The notes beneath the pieces are model-generated. The model was not told where the DNA came from. It made no database searches and worked only from the letters and a program-made list of their open reading frames with translations. Made by a program: the position numbers and the translations under genes. A stretch of DNA of 7,471 nt from an uncultured Thalassolituus sp. (GTDB lineage Bacteria; Pseudomonadota; Gammaproteobacteria; Pseudomonadales; Oceanobacteraceae): the NCBI GenBank assembly GCA_913054055.1, contig CAJXIT010000168.1, positions 1-7,471 of the forward strand, written 5' to 3'. Shown piece after piece: positions 1 to 6,538 of this stretch; position 1 is the stretch's first letter, and every line of letters starts with the position of its first letter.

Positions 1-409
1 CCCATTCTATAATCACATCCTATGAACTAACTTTCAAGAATATAGTCATAATCCGAATCTCGACTCACTACTCCCTCTAAGAGCATTATTAAATAGATCT
101 GGAATCAAGGGATCAGAGTACTTGATTTCACTCCTAACCTCCCAGCTTAAAGCATCCGTAAACCAAACCTGTTTCTATACCAACCTGCGAATTTTATCGA
201 GCCGAACAGCGGTAATCTAATTGAATATACAAGGTCGCGGCGAGGTAGACAGCGTGCCCCGTGAGCGAAGCGAGTGCTTTGGGTATGAGTGAAAGGGGTT
301 GTAGGGGGCTCCCCCTGCAAGAAGACCGTACTGGCTTTGGGGATGCAAAAAACAACTTTTTAGATAATTAAAGCTATCCAGATTACGAATGTTTTGAATT
401 ATTTATAAT
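1..409. other. Non-coding stretch, no supported gene
   Basis: No convincing coding frame was found on either strand. One plus-strand frame is open from the left edge to a stop near position 89 (about 28 codons), and its translation resembles nothing I recognise. A minus-strand frame over roughly 30-200 is broken by two internal stops. Positions 1-230 and 345-409 are AT-rich, while about 230-345 is clearly richer in G and C and contains the hairpin listed separately. The block could be a decayed element or a dispersed intergenic repeat. Nothing here looks like a tRNA or rRNA. Confidence 0.5.
299..320. repeat. Strong hairpin in GC-rich block
   Basis: A 9-bp stem pairs 299-307 with 312-320 around the 4-nt loop GCTC. 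It contains one T·G pair and a run of four G-C pairs. No T-run follows on either strand, so it is not a standard intrinsic terminator. It lies about 180 bp beyond the stop of the RNA methyltransferase gene and could be an RNA structure or part of a dispersed repeat. Confidence 0.5.
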
Positions 410-447
410 GAATACCAGATAGCTCGTTCCTCGCTTCTGGTATGACG
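410..447 (-). repeat. REP-like inverted repeat B
   Basis: ATACCAGA (412-419) is the exact inverse of TCTGGTAT (436-443), with a 16-nt loop. Read on the minus strand, the element begins GTCATACC and ends GGTATTC. These ends match the form of the neighbouring element at 477-501, although the inner sequence is different. The shared outer ends suggest two members of a REP-like family in the same orientation. Confidence 0.5.
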
Positions 448-476
448 ATAAGGTTTAGATTAGAAAGCTGTAAAGT

Positions 477-501
477 GGATACCCGCCTTCGCGGGTATGG
501 C
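477..501 (-). repeat. REP-like hairpin A, possible weak terminator
   Basis: ATACCCGC (479-486) pairs perfectly with GCGGGTAT (491-498) around a 4-nt loop. On the minus strand it reads GCCATACCCGC, GAAG, GCGGGTATCC. From memory this resembles the common bacterial intergenic repeat with core CCCGCGAAGGCGGG, whose usual ATTCC/GGAAT arms are here ATACC/GGTAT, so pairing is kept. It lies immediately beyond the stop of the minus-strand methyltransferase gene and may help end or stabilise that transcript, but no clear T-run follows. Confidence 0.6.
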
Positions 502-502
502 G

Positions 503-1267
503 TTAAATAGAAAGTTGATAAACACTCATATTAACCGCCGAAGCCAAATTCAACGATTCAATGGCCCCACTACCGGGAATGGTAAACGCGGTGGCATTAA
601 AACCAGTAAGCGCCTCACGGGGTACACCACGGGCTTCATTGCCAAATAAATAACACGGAAAATCTGAAAACTCAGGAGAGTTAACCGCTGCGCCATTCAT
701 ATCTAAATAGGCAAACTTATCGAAACGAGAGCCAAGATCCGCCAGCTCTACATCTAATTCCATAGGCACATGAAAAATGGCCCCCATGCTGGAACGCACC
801 ACTTTTGAGTTAAAAGGATCAACACTATTTGGGCTTAGCAATAAACGGAAGTTACCGAACCAAGCCAAGGTTCTTAAAATGGTGCCTAAGTTGCCCGGGT
901 CTTGTACTTCGTGCAGGTAAATACAGCGTTCTGCATCACCGCTATTTGAAACAAGCGATTTAGATGGCAATGGTACAGCCGCCAAAATCCCTTGAGGCGT
1001 TTTGGTATCCGAAAGCTGGGCCACTTGTTTTCTGCTAACCATTAGAATTCTAAAACCAGAATTTAGCTGGTTGGCCCATTCTTGGTATTCTTCTGTCACA
1101 TATAACTGCGATGCTTTTAATGGATAAACCGCGCCCGCGGCGCTATCTTTTTCTAACTTAGCGGCTTTGACTAGCTCTAAAATTAAATGCTCGCCTTCAA
1201 CAATGTAATAGCCAAGTTGATTGCGGTATTTTTTTTGGTGCAGTTTTTTTACATCATCTAATTTCAT
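503..1267 (-). CDS. TrmH/SpoU-family RNA 2'-O-ribose methyltransferase
   Basis: This 254-residue protein probably transfers a methyl group from S-adenosylmethionine to a ribose 2'-hydroxyl of rRNA or tRNA; the target nucleotide cannot be told from sequence. Residues 1 to about 95 look like the small substrate-binding domain, including YYIVEGEHL at 20-28. Residues about 115-254 are the SPOUT knot domain. Its three motifs are visible: DPGNLGTILR at 123-132 with the expected Arg132, LFGNEARGVP at 207-216 with Asn210 and Glu211, and IPGSGAIESLNLASAVNM at 230-247. Length is normal for the family. The ATG start follows the upstream dehydrogenase stop by 3 nt and has a good ribosome binding site inside that gene, so the two are cotranscribed. 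The family call is firm. I do not assign trmH, rlmB or another symbol. Confidence 0.9.
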   Translation of the reverse strand: MKLDDVKKLHQKKYRNQLGYYIVEGEHLILELVKAAKLEKDSAAGAVYPLKASQLYVTEEYQEWANQLNSGFRILMVSRKQVAQLSDTKTPQGILAAVPLPSKSLVSNSGDAERCIYLHEVQDPGNLGTILRTLAWFGNFRLLLSPNSVDPFNSKVVRSSMGAIFHVPMELDVELADLGSRFDKFAYLDMNGAAVNSPEFSDFPCYLFGNEARGVPREALTGFNATAFTIPGSGAIESLNLASAVNMSVYQLSI

Positions 1268-1270
1268 GAC

Positions 1271-2902
1271 TTATGCACCTTGTTCTTCATTAAAGTCAGA
1301 TAACATCTGCTTAGCCAAAGCTTCGGCAACTTTAATGCCATCTACCCCGGCGCTTAATATGCCACCGGCATAACCCGCCCCTTCACCGGCTGGGTATAAA
1401 CCTTCGGTATTAATGCTTTGAAAGTTGTCGCGGTCACGTTTGATGCGTACCGGGCTTGAGGTACGAGTTTCGATGCCGGTTAAAATGGCATCCGGTCTGT
1501 CAAAGCCTTTTATCTTTTTGCCAAAGGCGGGCAAGGCTTCACGAATGGCTTCGATGGCATAATGCGGTAATGATGGTGCTAAGTCGGTTAGCTTGATGCC
1601 CGGTTTGTAGGATGGCTCCACGTCACCCAGTTGTGTACTGGCTTGGCCTTTAATAAAGTCCCCTACTAGCTGACCCGGTGCACTGTAATCTCGGCCGCCC
1701 ATTTCATAAGCGTGGCTTTCTAGTTTTTCTTGCAGCTCGACTCCGGCCATCACACCACCGGGGAAATCTTCTTCTGGGGTAATGCCTACGACAATGCCTG
1801 AGTTAGCATTGCGCTCGTTACGAGAATATTGACTCATGCCGTTAGTAACCACTCGCCCCTCTTCTGAGGTTGCAGCAACCACGGTGCCGCCTGGGCACAT
1901 GCAAAAGCTGTAAACCGCACGGCCATTTTTAGCGTGGTGAATCACTTTATAATCCGCGGCGCCTAATTCTGGATGACCTGCGTATTTACCTAAGCGGGCG
2001 GTATCAATTAATGATTGTGGGTGCTCTACCCGAAAACCAATGGCAAAGGGTTTGGCTTCCAGGTAGACACCGCGTTTTTCTAATAAACGGAAGGTATCAC
2101 GGGCGCTGTGCCCTACCCCTAAAATCACATAGCGGCTATTAATGCGGGTGCCGTCTTCTAAGCTGACCCCGGTAATGCGCGCGTCTTCAATATGCACATC
2201 GCTCACTTTGCTTTCAAAGCGTACTTCGCCGCCCAAGGCTTTGATCTCTTCACGCATTTTTGACACCACACCGGTTAAACGGAACGTACCGATGTGAGGT
2301 TTGCTCACGTACATGATTTCTTCTGGTGCGCCGGCTTTTACAAATTCGTCCATGACTTTACGGCCATAGAACTTAGGGTCTTTGATTTGGCTGTATAACT
2401 TGCCATCGGAAAACAAACCCGCGCCCCCTTCACCAAACTGCACGTTGGATTCGGTTTTTAATTCGTGTTTGCGCCATAGGCCCCAAGTGTCTTTGGTGCG
2501 GGCCCGTACTTCTTTACCACGCTCTAGCACAATGGGTTTGAATCCCGCTTGAGCCAGTATTAAGGCCGCGTATAAACCACATGGGCCAAAGCCGATGACC
2601 ACAGGGCGTTCGGTCATTTCTGCCGGTGCCTTGTCTACTGGGTAGTAGTTGGTATCTGGGGCGGGTTTAATATTATGGTCTTTGGCAAAGCGCTCTAGAA
2701 TGGCGGCTTCGTCTTTGGCTTCTAGATCAATGATGTAAATGAATTTGATCTCAGAGTTCTTTTTACGGGCGTCGTAGCTGCGTTTGAATACGGTAAAGTC
2801 GATCAGGTCAGCGGCTTTGATGGCTAAGCGCTTTAAGATGGCGGCCTGTAAGTCAGCTTCTGGGTGATCTAGGGGTAGGGCTAATTCTGTAATGCGAATC
2901 AT
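1271..2902 (-). CDS. FAD-dependent dehydrogenase, COG2509-type
   Basis: This 543-residue protein is a predicted flavoprotein oxidoreductase of the family annotated as uncharacterised FAD-dependent dehydrogenases. The substrate is unknown. Residues 1 to about 90 form the characteristic N-terminal domain, with LPLDHPEADL at 9-18 and KRSYDARKK at 40-48. This supports the ATG at 2902. The FAD-binding Rossmann motif is VIGFGPCGLYAA at 102-113, with the expected acidic residue Glu127 at the end of the second strand. Further family signatures are FGEGGAGLFSDGKL at 156-169, FCMCPGG at 333-339 and a C-terminal flavin-contact motif GLYPAGEGAGYAGG at 501-514. No signal peptide or membrane span is visible, so it should be cytoplasmic. 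It is first gene of an operon with the RNA methyltransferase. A sigma70-like promoter lies about 70-100 bp upstream; the ribosome binding site (AGGA, 10 nt from ATG) is modest. Confidence 0.9.
   Translation of the reverse strand: MIRITELALPLDHPEADLQAAILKRLAIKAADLIDFTVFKRSYDARKKNSEIKFIYIIDLEAKDEAAILERFAKDHNIKPAPDTNYYPVDKAPAEMTERPVVIGFGPCGLYAALILAQAGFKPIVLERGKEVRARTKDTWGLWRKHELKTESNVQFGEGGAGLFSDGKLYSQIKDPKFYGRKVMDEFVKAGAPEEIMYVSKPHIGTFRLTGVVSKMREEIKALGGEVRFESKVSDVHIEDARITGVSLEDGTRINSRYVILGVGHSARDTFRLLEKRGVYLEAKPFAIGFRVEHPQSLIDTARLGKYAGHPELGAADYKVIHHAKNGRAVYSFCMCPGGTVVAATSEEGRVVTNGMSQYSRNERNANSGIVVGITPEEDFPGGVMAGVELQEKLESHAYEMGGRDYSAPGQLVGDFIKGQASTQLGDVEPSYKPGIKLTDLAPSLPHYAIEAIREALPAFGKKIKGFDRPDAILTGIETRTSSPVRIKRDRDNFQSINTEGLYPAGEGAGYAGGILSAGVDGIKVAEALAKQMLSDFNEEQGA
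1276..1281 (-). promoter_or_regulatory. Ribosome binding site for the methyltransferase gene
   Basis: AAGGTG on the minus strand lies 8 nt before the ATG at 1267 and inside the last codons of the dehydrogenase gene. With the 3-nt intergenic gap this indicates one transcript and likely translational coupling. Confidence 0.6.
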
Positions 2903-2972
2903 GGGGCTGTATTCCTGGCCGGTTTTTTATCCAGCAAAAGAAGTAATTGAGTGTTTCTTGATAATAGCCGCT

Positions 2973-3001
2973 ATTGTAGCCATTGGGCGGGGGAATGTCA
3001 G
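2973..3001 (-). promoter_or_regulatory. Promoter of the FAD dehydrogenase-methyltransferase operon
   Basis: On the minus strand CTGACA (2996-3001) and TACAAT (2973-2978) are separated by exactly 17 nt, close to the sigma70 consensus. A 13-bp palindrome with arms AATAGC and GCTATT (2963-2975) overlaps the -10 box and the expected start of transcription, so it could be an operator. That role is only suggested by position. Confidence 0.6.
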
Positions 3002-3028
3002 GTATGCTCTTGTATGAATTGATCACTC

Positions 3029-3077
3029 TTTTGCCCGCTTTTACAACCAGTGTACAATGCGACCAATTAAGCAAACC
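3029..3077 (+). repeat. Promoter-containing direct repeat, copy 1
   Basis: By hand this stretch aligns to 3421-3471 with about 36 identical columns of 51 and two 1-nt gaps. Shared blocks are TTTTGCCC, TACAATGCG, CAATT and CAAACC. The copies start about 392 bp apart and bracket the immunity gene plus the REP-like palindrome. Confidence 0.6.
3031..3058 (+). promoter_or_regulatory. Promoter of the immunity gene
   Basis: TTGCCC (3031-3036) and TACAAT (3053-3058) are spaced by 16 nt. Transcription would start near 3065, giving a leader of about 46 nt. The -10 box overlaps the in-frame ATG at 3057, which argues that translation begins at 3111 rather than 3057. Confidence 0.6.
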
Positions 3078-3101
3078 TCACACGGTCGCCCGATAGACAA
3101 C

Positions 3102-3106
3102 AAGGA
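3102..3106 (+). promoter_or_regulatory. Ribosome binding site that fixes the immunity gene start
   Basis: AAGGA lies 4 nt before the ATG at 3111. Spacing is short but workable. The upstream in-frame ATG at 3057 has no such site and lies in the promoter. Confidence 0.55.
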
Positions 3107-3110
3107 ATGT

Positions 3111-3371
3111 ATGAAAAACTTAGAAAAGCACGAATTCCAAATCACTGGTGATGTAAATGATGAAGTTACCAAACGAATTAATTGGCTTACCAATGAAGTC
3201 TTAAACAAATATGCTACATGTGATGCTGGCTGGAGTACTGTTTATATTGATCCAACGACAGGATTTTATTGGAAAAGGGATCTCCCCCACAGTCAACTGC
3301 ACGGCGGTGGCCCCCCAAGGCTGACCAGAATTGATTCCATAGACAATATTCAAGATCTTAAGCTAATTTAA
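3111..3371 (+). CDS. Imm27-family immunity protein (orphan)
   Basis: This small cytoplasmic protein (86 residues) resembles the Imm27 family, known from polymorphic toxin systems, whose members are thought to bind and neutralise a cognate toxin. Visible family hallmarks are RINWL at 22-26, a GW pair at 40-41, a DPxxGxYW pattern at 47-54 and the diagnostic HGGGPPRL at 64-71. The recognition is from remembered family pattern, not a database search. There is no signal peptide or membrane span. The start at 3111 is chosen over an in-frame ATG at 3057 because the latter lies in the -10 box and 3111 has a ribosome binding site. It has its own promoter, and no toxin gene is present on either side. 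It may be a leftover immunity gene protecting against neighbours' toxins, or a member with a different job. It is somewhat more AT-rich than rlmE. Confidence 0.75.
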   Translation: MKNLEKHEFQITGDVNDEVTKRINWLTNEVLNKYATCDAGWSTVYIDPTTGFYWKRDLPHSQLHGGGPPRLTRIDSIDNIQDLKLI

Positions 3372-3377
3372 AATAGA

Positions 3378-3406
3378 GTCGCCTGCGAGCAGCCTCCTAC
3401 AGGCAG
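3378..3406 (-). repeat. REP-like palindrome downstream of the immunity gene
   Basis: Read on the minus strand it contains CTGTAGGAGGCTGCTCGC followed by AGGCGAC. That is the GTAG-headed form of REP elements known from Pseudomonas and relatives, with a CTGC/GCAG core. GCCTG (3381-3385) also pairs with CAGGC (3400-3404). It begins 7 bp after the immunity gene stop, so it may protect or attenuate that transcript before the rlmE promoter. The REP assignment is from memory of the pattern. Confidence 0.55.
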
Positions 3407-3420
3407 TCATGATTAAGCAT

Positions 3421-3471
3421 TTTTGCCCTCCCCCACCATCAGGCGTACAATGCGCTCAATTCGAACAAACC
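3421..3471 (+). repeat. Promoter-containing direct repeat, copy 2
   Basis: This is the partner of 3029-3077 and carries the rlmE promoter. It retains the same -35 (TTGCCC) and -10 (TACAAT) sequences and downstream CAATT and CAAACC blocks. The spacer between the boxes differs most, CT-rich here and T-rich in copy 1. Confidence 0.6.
3423..3451 (+). promoter_or_regulatory. Promoter of rlmE
   Basis: TTGCCC (3423-3428) and TACAAT (3446-3451) are separated by 17 nt, the optimal sigma70 spacing. Transcription should start near 3458, giving a leader of about 33 nt. No obvious heat-shock (sigma32) promoter was recognised by eye. Confidence 0.65.
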
Positions 3472-3490
3472 AGCAGTACGGAATCCAAAC

Positions 3491-4114
3491 ATGGCCAGAT
3501 CCAAAACCAGCAAAAAGTGGTTAGATGAGCACGTTAACGACCAATTCGTTAAGCGCGCTCAGATTGATGGCTACCGTTCTCGCGCCAGCTATAAGCTGAT
3601 TGAGATCAACGAAAAAGATAAGCTGATCCAGCCCGGCATGATCGCATTAGATTTAGGCTCGGCCCCTGGTGGTTGGTCGCAAATCATGGCCCCATGGGTA
3701 GGTGATAAAGGCCGTACCATTGCGTCTGATATTTTACCTATGGATTCACTGGCTGATGTGACCTTTATTCAAGGGGACTTCACTGAAGAATCGGTATTTG
3801 ATGAGATTATGGCGTCTATTAACGGTGAACCGGTAGACGTTGTGGTGTCTGACATGGCCCCTAACCTAAGTGGTGTGAATGCCACCGATCAGTACAGCTC
3901 TATGTACTTGGTGGAATTAGCATTGGATATGGCCCGTCAGGTATTAAAGCCCGGGGGCAGTTTTTGCGCCAAGGTATTCCAAGGTGTGGGCTACGATGAA
4001 TACCTAAAAGATGTGCGCAGCAGCTTTGATAAAGTATTGATTCGTAAACCAGAAGCATCGCGCCCGCGCTCTCGCGAAGTATATATTGTAGGCAAGGGCT
4101 TTAAAGGCCAGTAA
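3491..4114 (+). CDS. rlmE: 23S rRNA (uridine-2'-O-)-methyltransferase RlmE
   Basis: RlmE (FtsJ/RrmJ) methylates the ribose of U2552 in the A loop of 23S rRNA, a late step of 50S subunit assembly, using S-adenosylmethionine. The 207-residue protein is of normal length. It has the N-terminal basic stretch and RSRASYKL at 29-36, the SAM-binding motif LDLGSAPGGWSQ at 53-64, SDMAPNLSG at 120-128 and LKPGGSFCAKVFQG at 152-165. The catalytic K-D-K-E set is complete: Lys35, Asp121, Lys161 and Glu196, each three residues before its E. coli counterpart. The ATG at 3491 has a weak GGA-type ribosome binding site 7-8 nt upstream. Unlike in most gammaproteobacteria, ftsH does not follow; the next gene is convergent, so rlmE appears to be transcribed alone. 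Function is secure. Confidence 0.97.
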   Translation: MARSKTSKKWLDEHVNDQFVKRAQIDGYRSRASYKLIEINEKDKLIQPGMIALDLGSAPGGWSQIMAPWVGDKGRTIASDILPMDSLADVTFIQGDFTEESVFDEIMASINGEPVDVVVSDMAPNLSGVNATDQYSSMYLVELALDMARQVLKPGGSFCAKVFQGVGYDEYLKDVRSSFDKVLIRKPEASRPRSREVYIVGKGFKGQ

Positions 4115-4141
4115 TCCGAACCCGACCCTTAATAATAAACA

Positions 4142-4172
4142 CTGCATACCGTTATTGTTGAACGGTATGCAG
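4142..4172. terminator. Hairpin between convergent genes, probable bidirectional terminator
   Basis: CTGCATACCGTT (4142-4153) pairs perfectly over 12 bp with AACGGTATGCAG (4161-4172) around a 7-nt loop. It lies 27 bp after the rlmE stop and 29 bp after the transporter stop on the other strand. Reading on the minus strand, the hairpin is followed by the T-rich TGTTTATTATTAAG, which suits termination of the transporter operon. On the plus strand there is no good T-run, so stopping rlmE transcripts here is less certain. Confidence 0.75.
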
Positions 4173-4201
4173 GTCATACTGTTAAACCTGTTTCCCTAGT
4201 T

Positions 4202-6538
4202 TTAATTCTGCTCTGCTAATCCCGTCACTGCTGGCTGTTCGTCCATGCTTGGTTTTTCAAACTTATCAAATATAAGCAATAGTGCAGGTAGAATTAAAAA
4301 ATCCAATATCAATGCAATCACAATGGTAATGGCCGTCATTAAGCCCATGTCGCTATTCAGCCTGAACGGCGATGTGGCCAACACTAAAAAACCTAATGCC
4401 AATACCAGTGTGGTGCCCAGAATAGCTGGCCCCACAGTTTCAAAGGTATAGGCTAGGGCTTGTACCGAAGAACGCCCTAACTTTCTTGTGGCATGCATGT
4501 ATTTATTTAAAAAGTGAACCGTATCATCCACCACGATTCCCAGGGTCATGGTGCCCACTACGGATAAACTTAATCCCACCTCGCCAATGGCGATCCCCCA
4601 TACTGCAAATGCAATACCTGCTGGGTACAAGTTAGGAATTAATGACAATAAGCCAATCTTAGCGTCTTTAAATACCGCAATCAGTGTAAATGAAATCACC
4701 ACTAATGCGATTAACGCCCCCCACAGCAATGTGCGATTATTTCGATGACCTATTTTGGCAAACATCATGTCTGGGCTCACGCCTGTGCTTACCATGGATG
4801 ACATATTATTTTCGCTTAACCAATTCTGTGCATCGTCATTCAGTCGGATTAATTGGCTAGACGGGCCTTTTCTAAGCGTCACCACCATTCTTATTGACGA
4901 TTTATCAAACGACACCTGATTATCCAAACTTAAACCGTAAGGCAATGACAATTCATACAATAATAAATACTGAGCAGCCAACGCCTTATCTTCAGGTAAT
5001 TTAAACCAATCAGGATTTTCCTGGTGCATGTTTTTATTTAAGCGCTTAAATGTCTCTGTTAGCACACTCACATTGTATGTTTCAGGCTGGGATTCAAACC
5101 ACTTTGAAAACGCATCCACTTTATTTAAAAAGTCAGGCTCTGCAATGCCCATTTTATCCTGACTACTGATTTCATATTCCAGTGTGGCAATGCCCGTTAA
5201 ATTTTCAAAAATATAATCATTCGCCTGTCTTGTAGCAAAAGACTCACCAAAGTAATCATAAAAATTATCATCTATGGTATTTTTGGGTAACGCCCATGCC
5301 ATGAATAACGTAACTGAAAACAACACCAGCATTAATGATTTTGTATTTCGTTTAATGAAATCAACATAGCGAGAGATGTTGCTAGCTTGCTTGGTCGTGG
5401 ATTGCTTTGAACGTGCTGGTAGCAATGTGGTAATGGCTGGCAATAAAGAAATGGAAAGCAAGTACGCTGCAATGACACCAAAAGCGGTGATATTACCCAG
5501 ATCTTGAAATGGCGGTGAATCTGAGAAGTTTAAGGTTAGGAAACCCAGTACGGTTGTTAATGTGGTGATGGATATGGCTTTAAAGTTTAAAACGATACTT
5601 TGTTCCATTGACTCAATTTTTGATAACCCTGATCTGAGATTATAGAAATAACTGCTTAATATATGCATGCAATCCGCCACCACCAAGGTCAAAATAATCG
5701 TAGGTGCGGTAGCAGAAGGCGGGGTCATTTGAATACCCAACCAACCCGTTATGCCTAACGCGGTAATAAGAGAGAAAATTATTACCATAAACACGCCAAC
5801 GGTTGCTGATATGCCTTTTACAAATAACGCAGTACCAATAATGATGACAAGCAATGTGATCGGAAACAAAACACCTAAGTCATACTGGCTTGCTTCAACC
5901 AAGGTGTTGTTCATCATGATCTGACCTGTCGCATAAAAATTAAGGTCTGGGTAATCTTGTTTGGCTTGATCTATTACTTTGTTTATATAACTGCCCACTT
6001 CTGGCACTTCTGCTTCACGCATGATACCAGGTAGCTTTATGGTTATATTGATGGCGCCAATACTGCCATCTTTAGACACTAATTTATTTACCAGTGTTTT
6101 CTCATTCAGTGCCCGTTTTTTTGCAATGGCAATGGCTTCGCTAGACAATTGATTTTCTGTCACTAGGTCATCTACTAGTAATTCATCTCCAGCAGCGTAG
6201 CTATATTGATAATTAGTTAAAGAATCGACTCGCGTAGAATTTGGTGTATTCCAAAGCTCTTTCGTCAAATTTTGCATCGCAAGTAAACTATTTGGCGAAA
6301 ATACTGAGCTAGCATCTTTATTTTCAATAGCAATAAAAACATTATCAGAGCTATCAAACGTGTCTTGAATTTTATTAAAGGCCAATAACTCTGGATTATC
6401 ATCACCAAAGAACACACGATAGTCTGATGAAAAACTGATTTTTGTAATCCCAACAAAGCACGCGGCGATCACAATCAGCCAAGCGGCCAGTACTTTCCAT
6501 CTGTTCATTAATAGGATTGATGCGTATTTATCCAACAT
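4202..6538 (-). CDS. RND-superfamily MMPL-type transporter
   Basis: This 778-residue inner-membrane protein has the duplicated RND/MMPL plan (COG1033-like), whose characterised relatives move lipids or other hydrophobic molecules by proton-motive force. Each half has one membrane span, a large periplasmic loop and a cluster of five spans. The first span is about 14-32, its loop about 35-215 and the cluster about 220-375. The second-half span is about 400-418, its loop about 420-600 and the cluster about 603-758. The entry motif DYRVFFGDDNP (39-49) is typical. Charged intramembrane residues for proton relay are Asp289 in LVVADCMH and Asp671/Asp672 in LGIVVDDTVHFL. The ATG overlaps the phosphatase stop by 11 bp and has an AAGGA site 8 nt upstream, so translation is coupled. 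The substrate is unknown; no periplasmic adaptor or outer-membrane channel gene is seen, unlike drug-efflux RND operons. Confidence 0.88.
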   Translation of the reverse strand: MLDKYASILLMNRWKVLAAWLIVIAACFVGITKISFSSDYRVFFGDDNPELLAFNKIQDTFDSSDNVFIAIENKDASSVFSPNSLLAMQNLTKELWNTPNSTRVDSLTNYQYSYAAGDELLVDDLVTENQLSSEAIAIAKKRALNEKTLVNKLVSKDGSIGAINITIKLPGIMREAEVPEVGSYINKVIDQAKQDYPDLNFYATGQIMMNNTLVEASQYDLGVLFPITLLVIIIGTALFVKGISATVGVFMVIIFSLITALGITGWLGIQMTPPSATAPTIILTLVVADCMHILSSYFYNLRSGLSKIESMEQSIVLNFKAISITTLTTVLGFLTLNFSDSPPFQDLGNITAFGVIAAYLLSISLLPAITTLLPARSKQSTTKQASNISRYVDFIKRNTKSLMLVLFSVTLFMAWALPKNTIDDNFYDYFGESFATRQANDYIFENLTGIATLEYEISSQDKMGIAEPDFLNKVDAFSKWFESQPETYNVSVLTETFKRLNKNMHQENPDWFKLPEDKALAAQYLLLYELSLPYGLSLDNQVSFDKSSIRMVVTLRKGPSSQLIRLNDDAQNWLSENNMSSMVSTGVSPDMMFAKIGHRNNRTLLWGALIALVVISFTLIAVFKDAKIGLLSLIPNLYPAGIAFAVWGIAIGEVGLSLSVVGTMTLGIVVDDTVHFLNKYMHATRKLGRSSVQALAYTFETVGPAILGTTLVLALGFLVLATSPFRLNSDMGLMTAITIVIALILDFLILPALLLIFDKFEKPSMDEQPAVTGLAEQN

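Noticed and set aside
30..200. Possible decayed gene on the minus strand
   Set aside because: The frame has two internal stops and the peptide resembles no family I know, so a pseudogene call is not supported.
2853..3074. Minus-strand frame of 73 codons upstream of and overlapping the flavoprotein start
   Set aside because: It overlaps the conserved N-terminal domain of the dehydrogenase in another frame, crosses both divergent promoters and has no recognisable protein pattern.
3057..3110. 18-codon N-terminal extension of the immunity protein from the ATG at 3057
   Set aside because: That ATG is inside the predicted -10 box, before the expected transcription start, and has no ribosome binding site; the family pattern fits a start at 3111.
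4175..4190. GTTAAAC as part of an integron attC site
   Set aside because: The 7-mer fits the core consensus by chance, but no paired inverse core or attC-like arms were found and the gene arrangement is not a cassette array.
4245..4748. Two plus-strand frames (4245-4451 and 4548-4748)
   Set aside because: They are antisense to conserved membrane segments of the transporter and have no ribosome binding site or recognisable domain.
6265..6456. Minus-strand frame of 63 codons within the transporter gene
   Set aside because: It is an out-of-frame shadow of the transporter's N-terminal region with no independent support.
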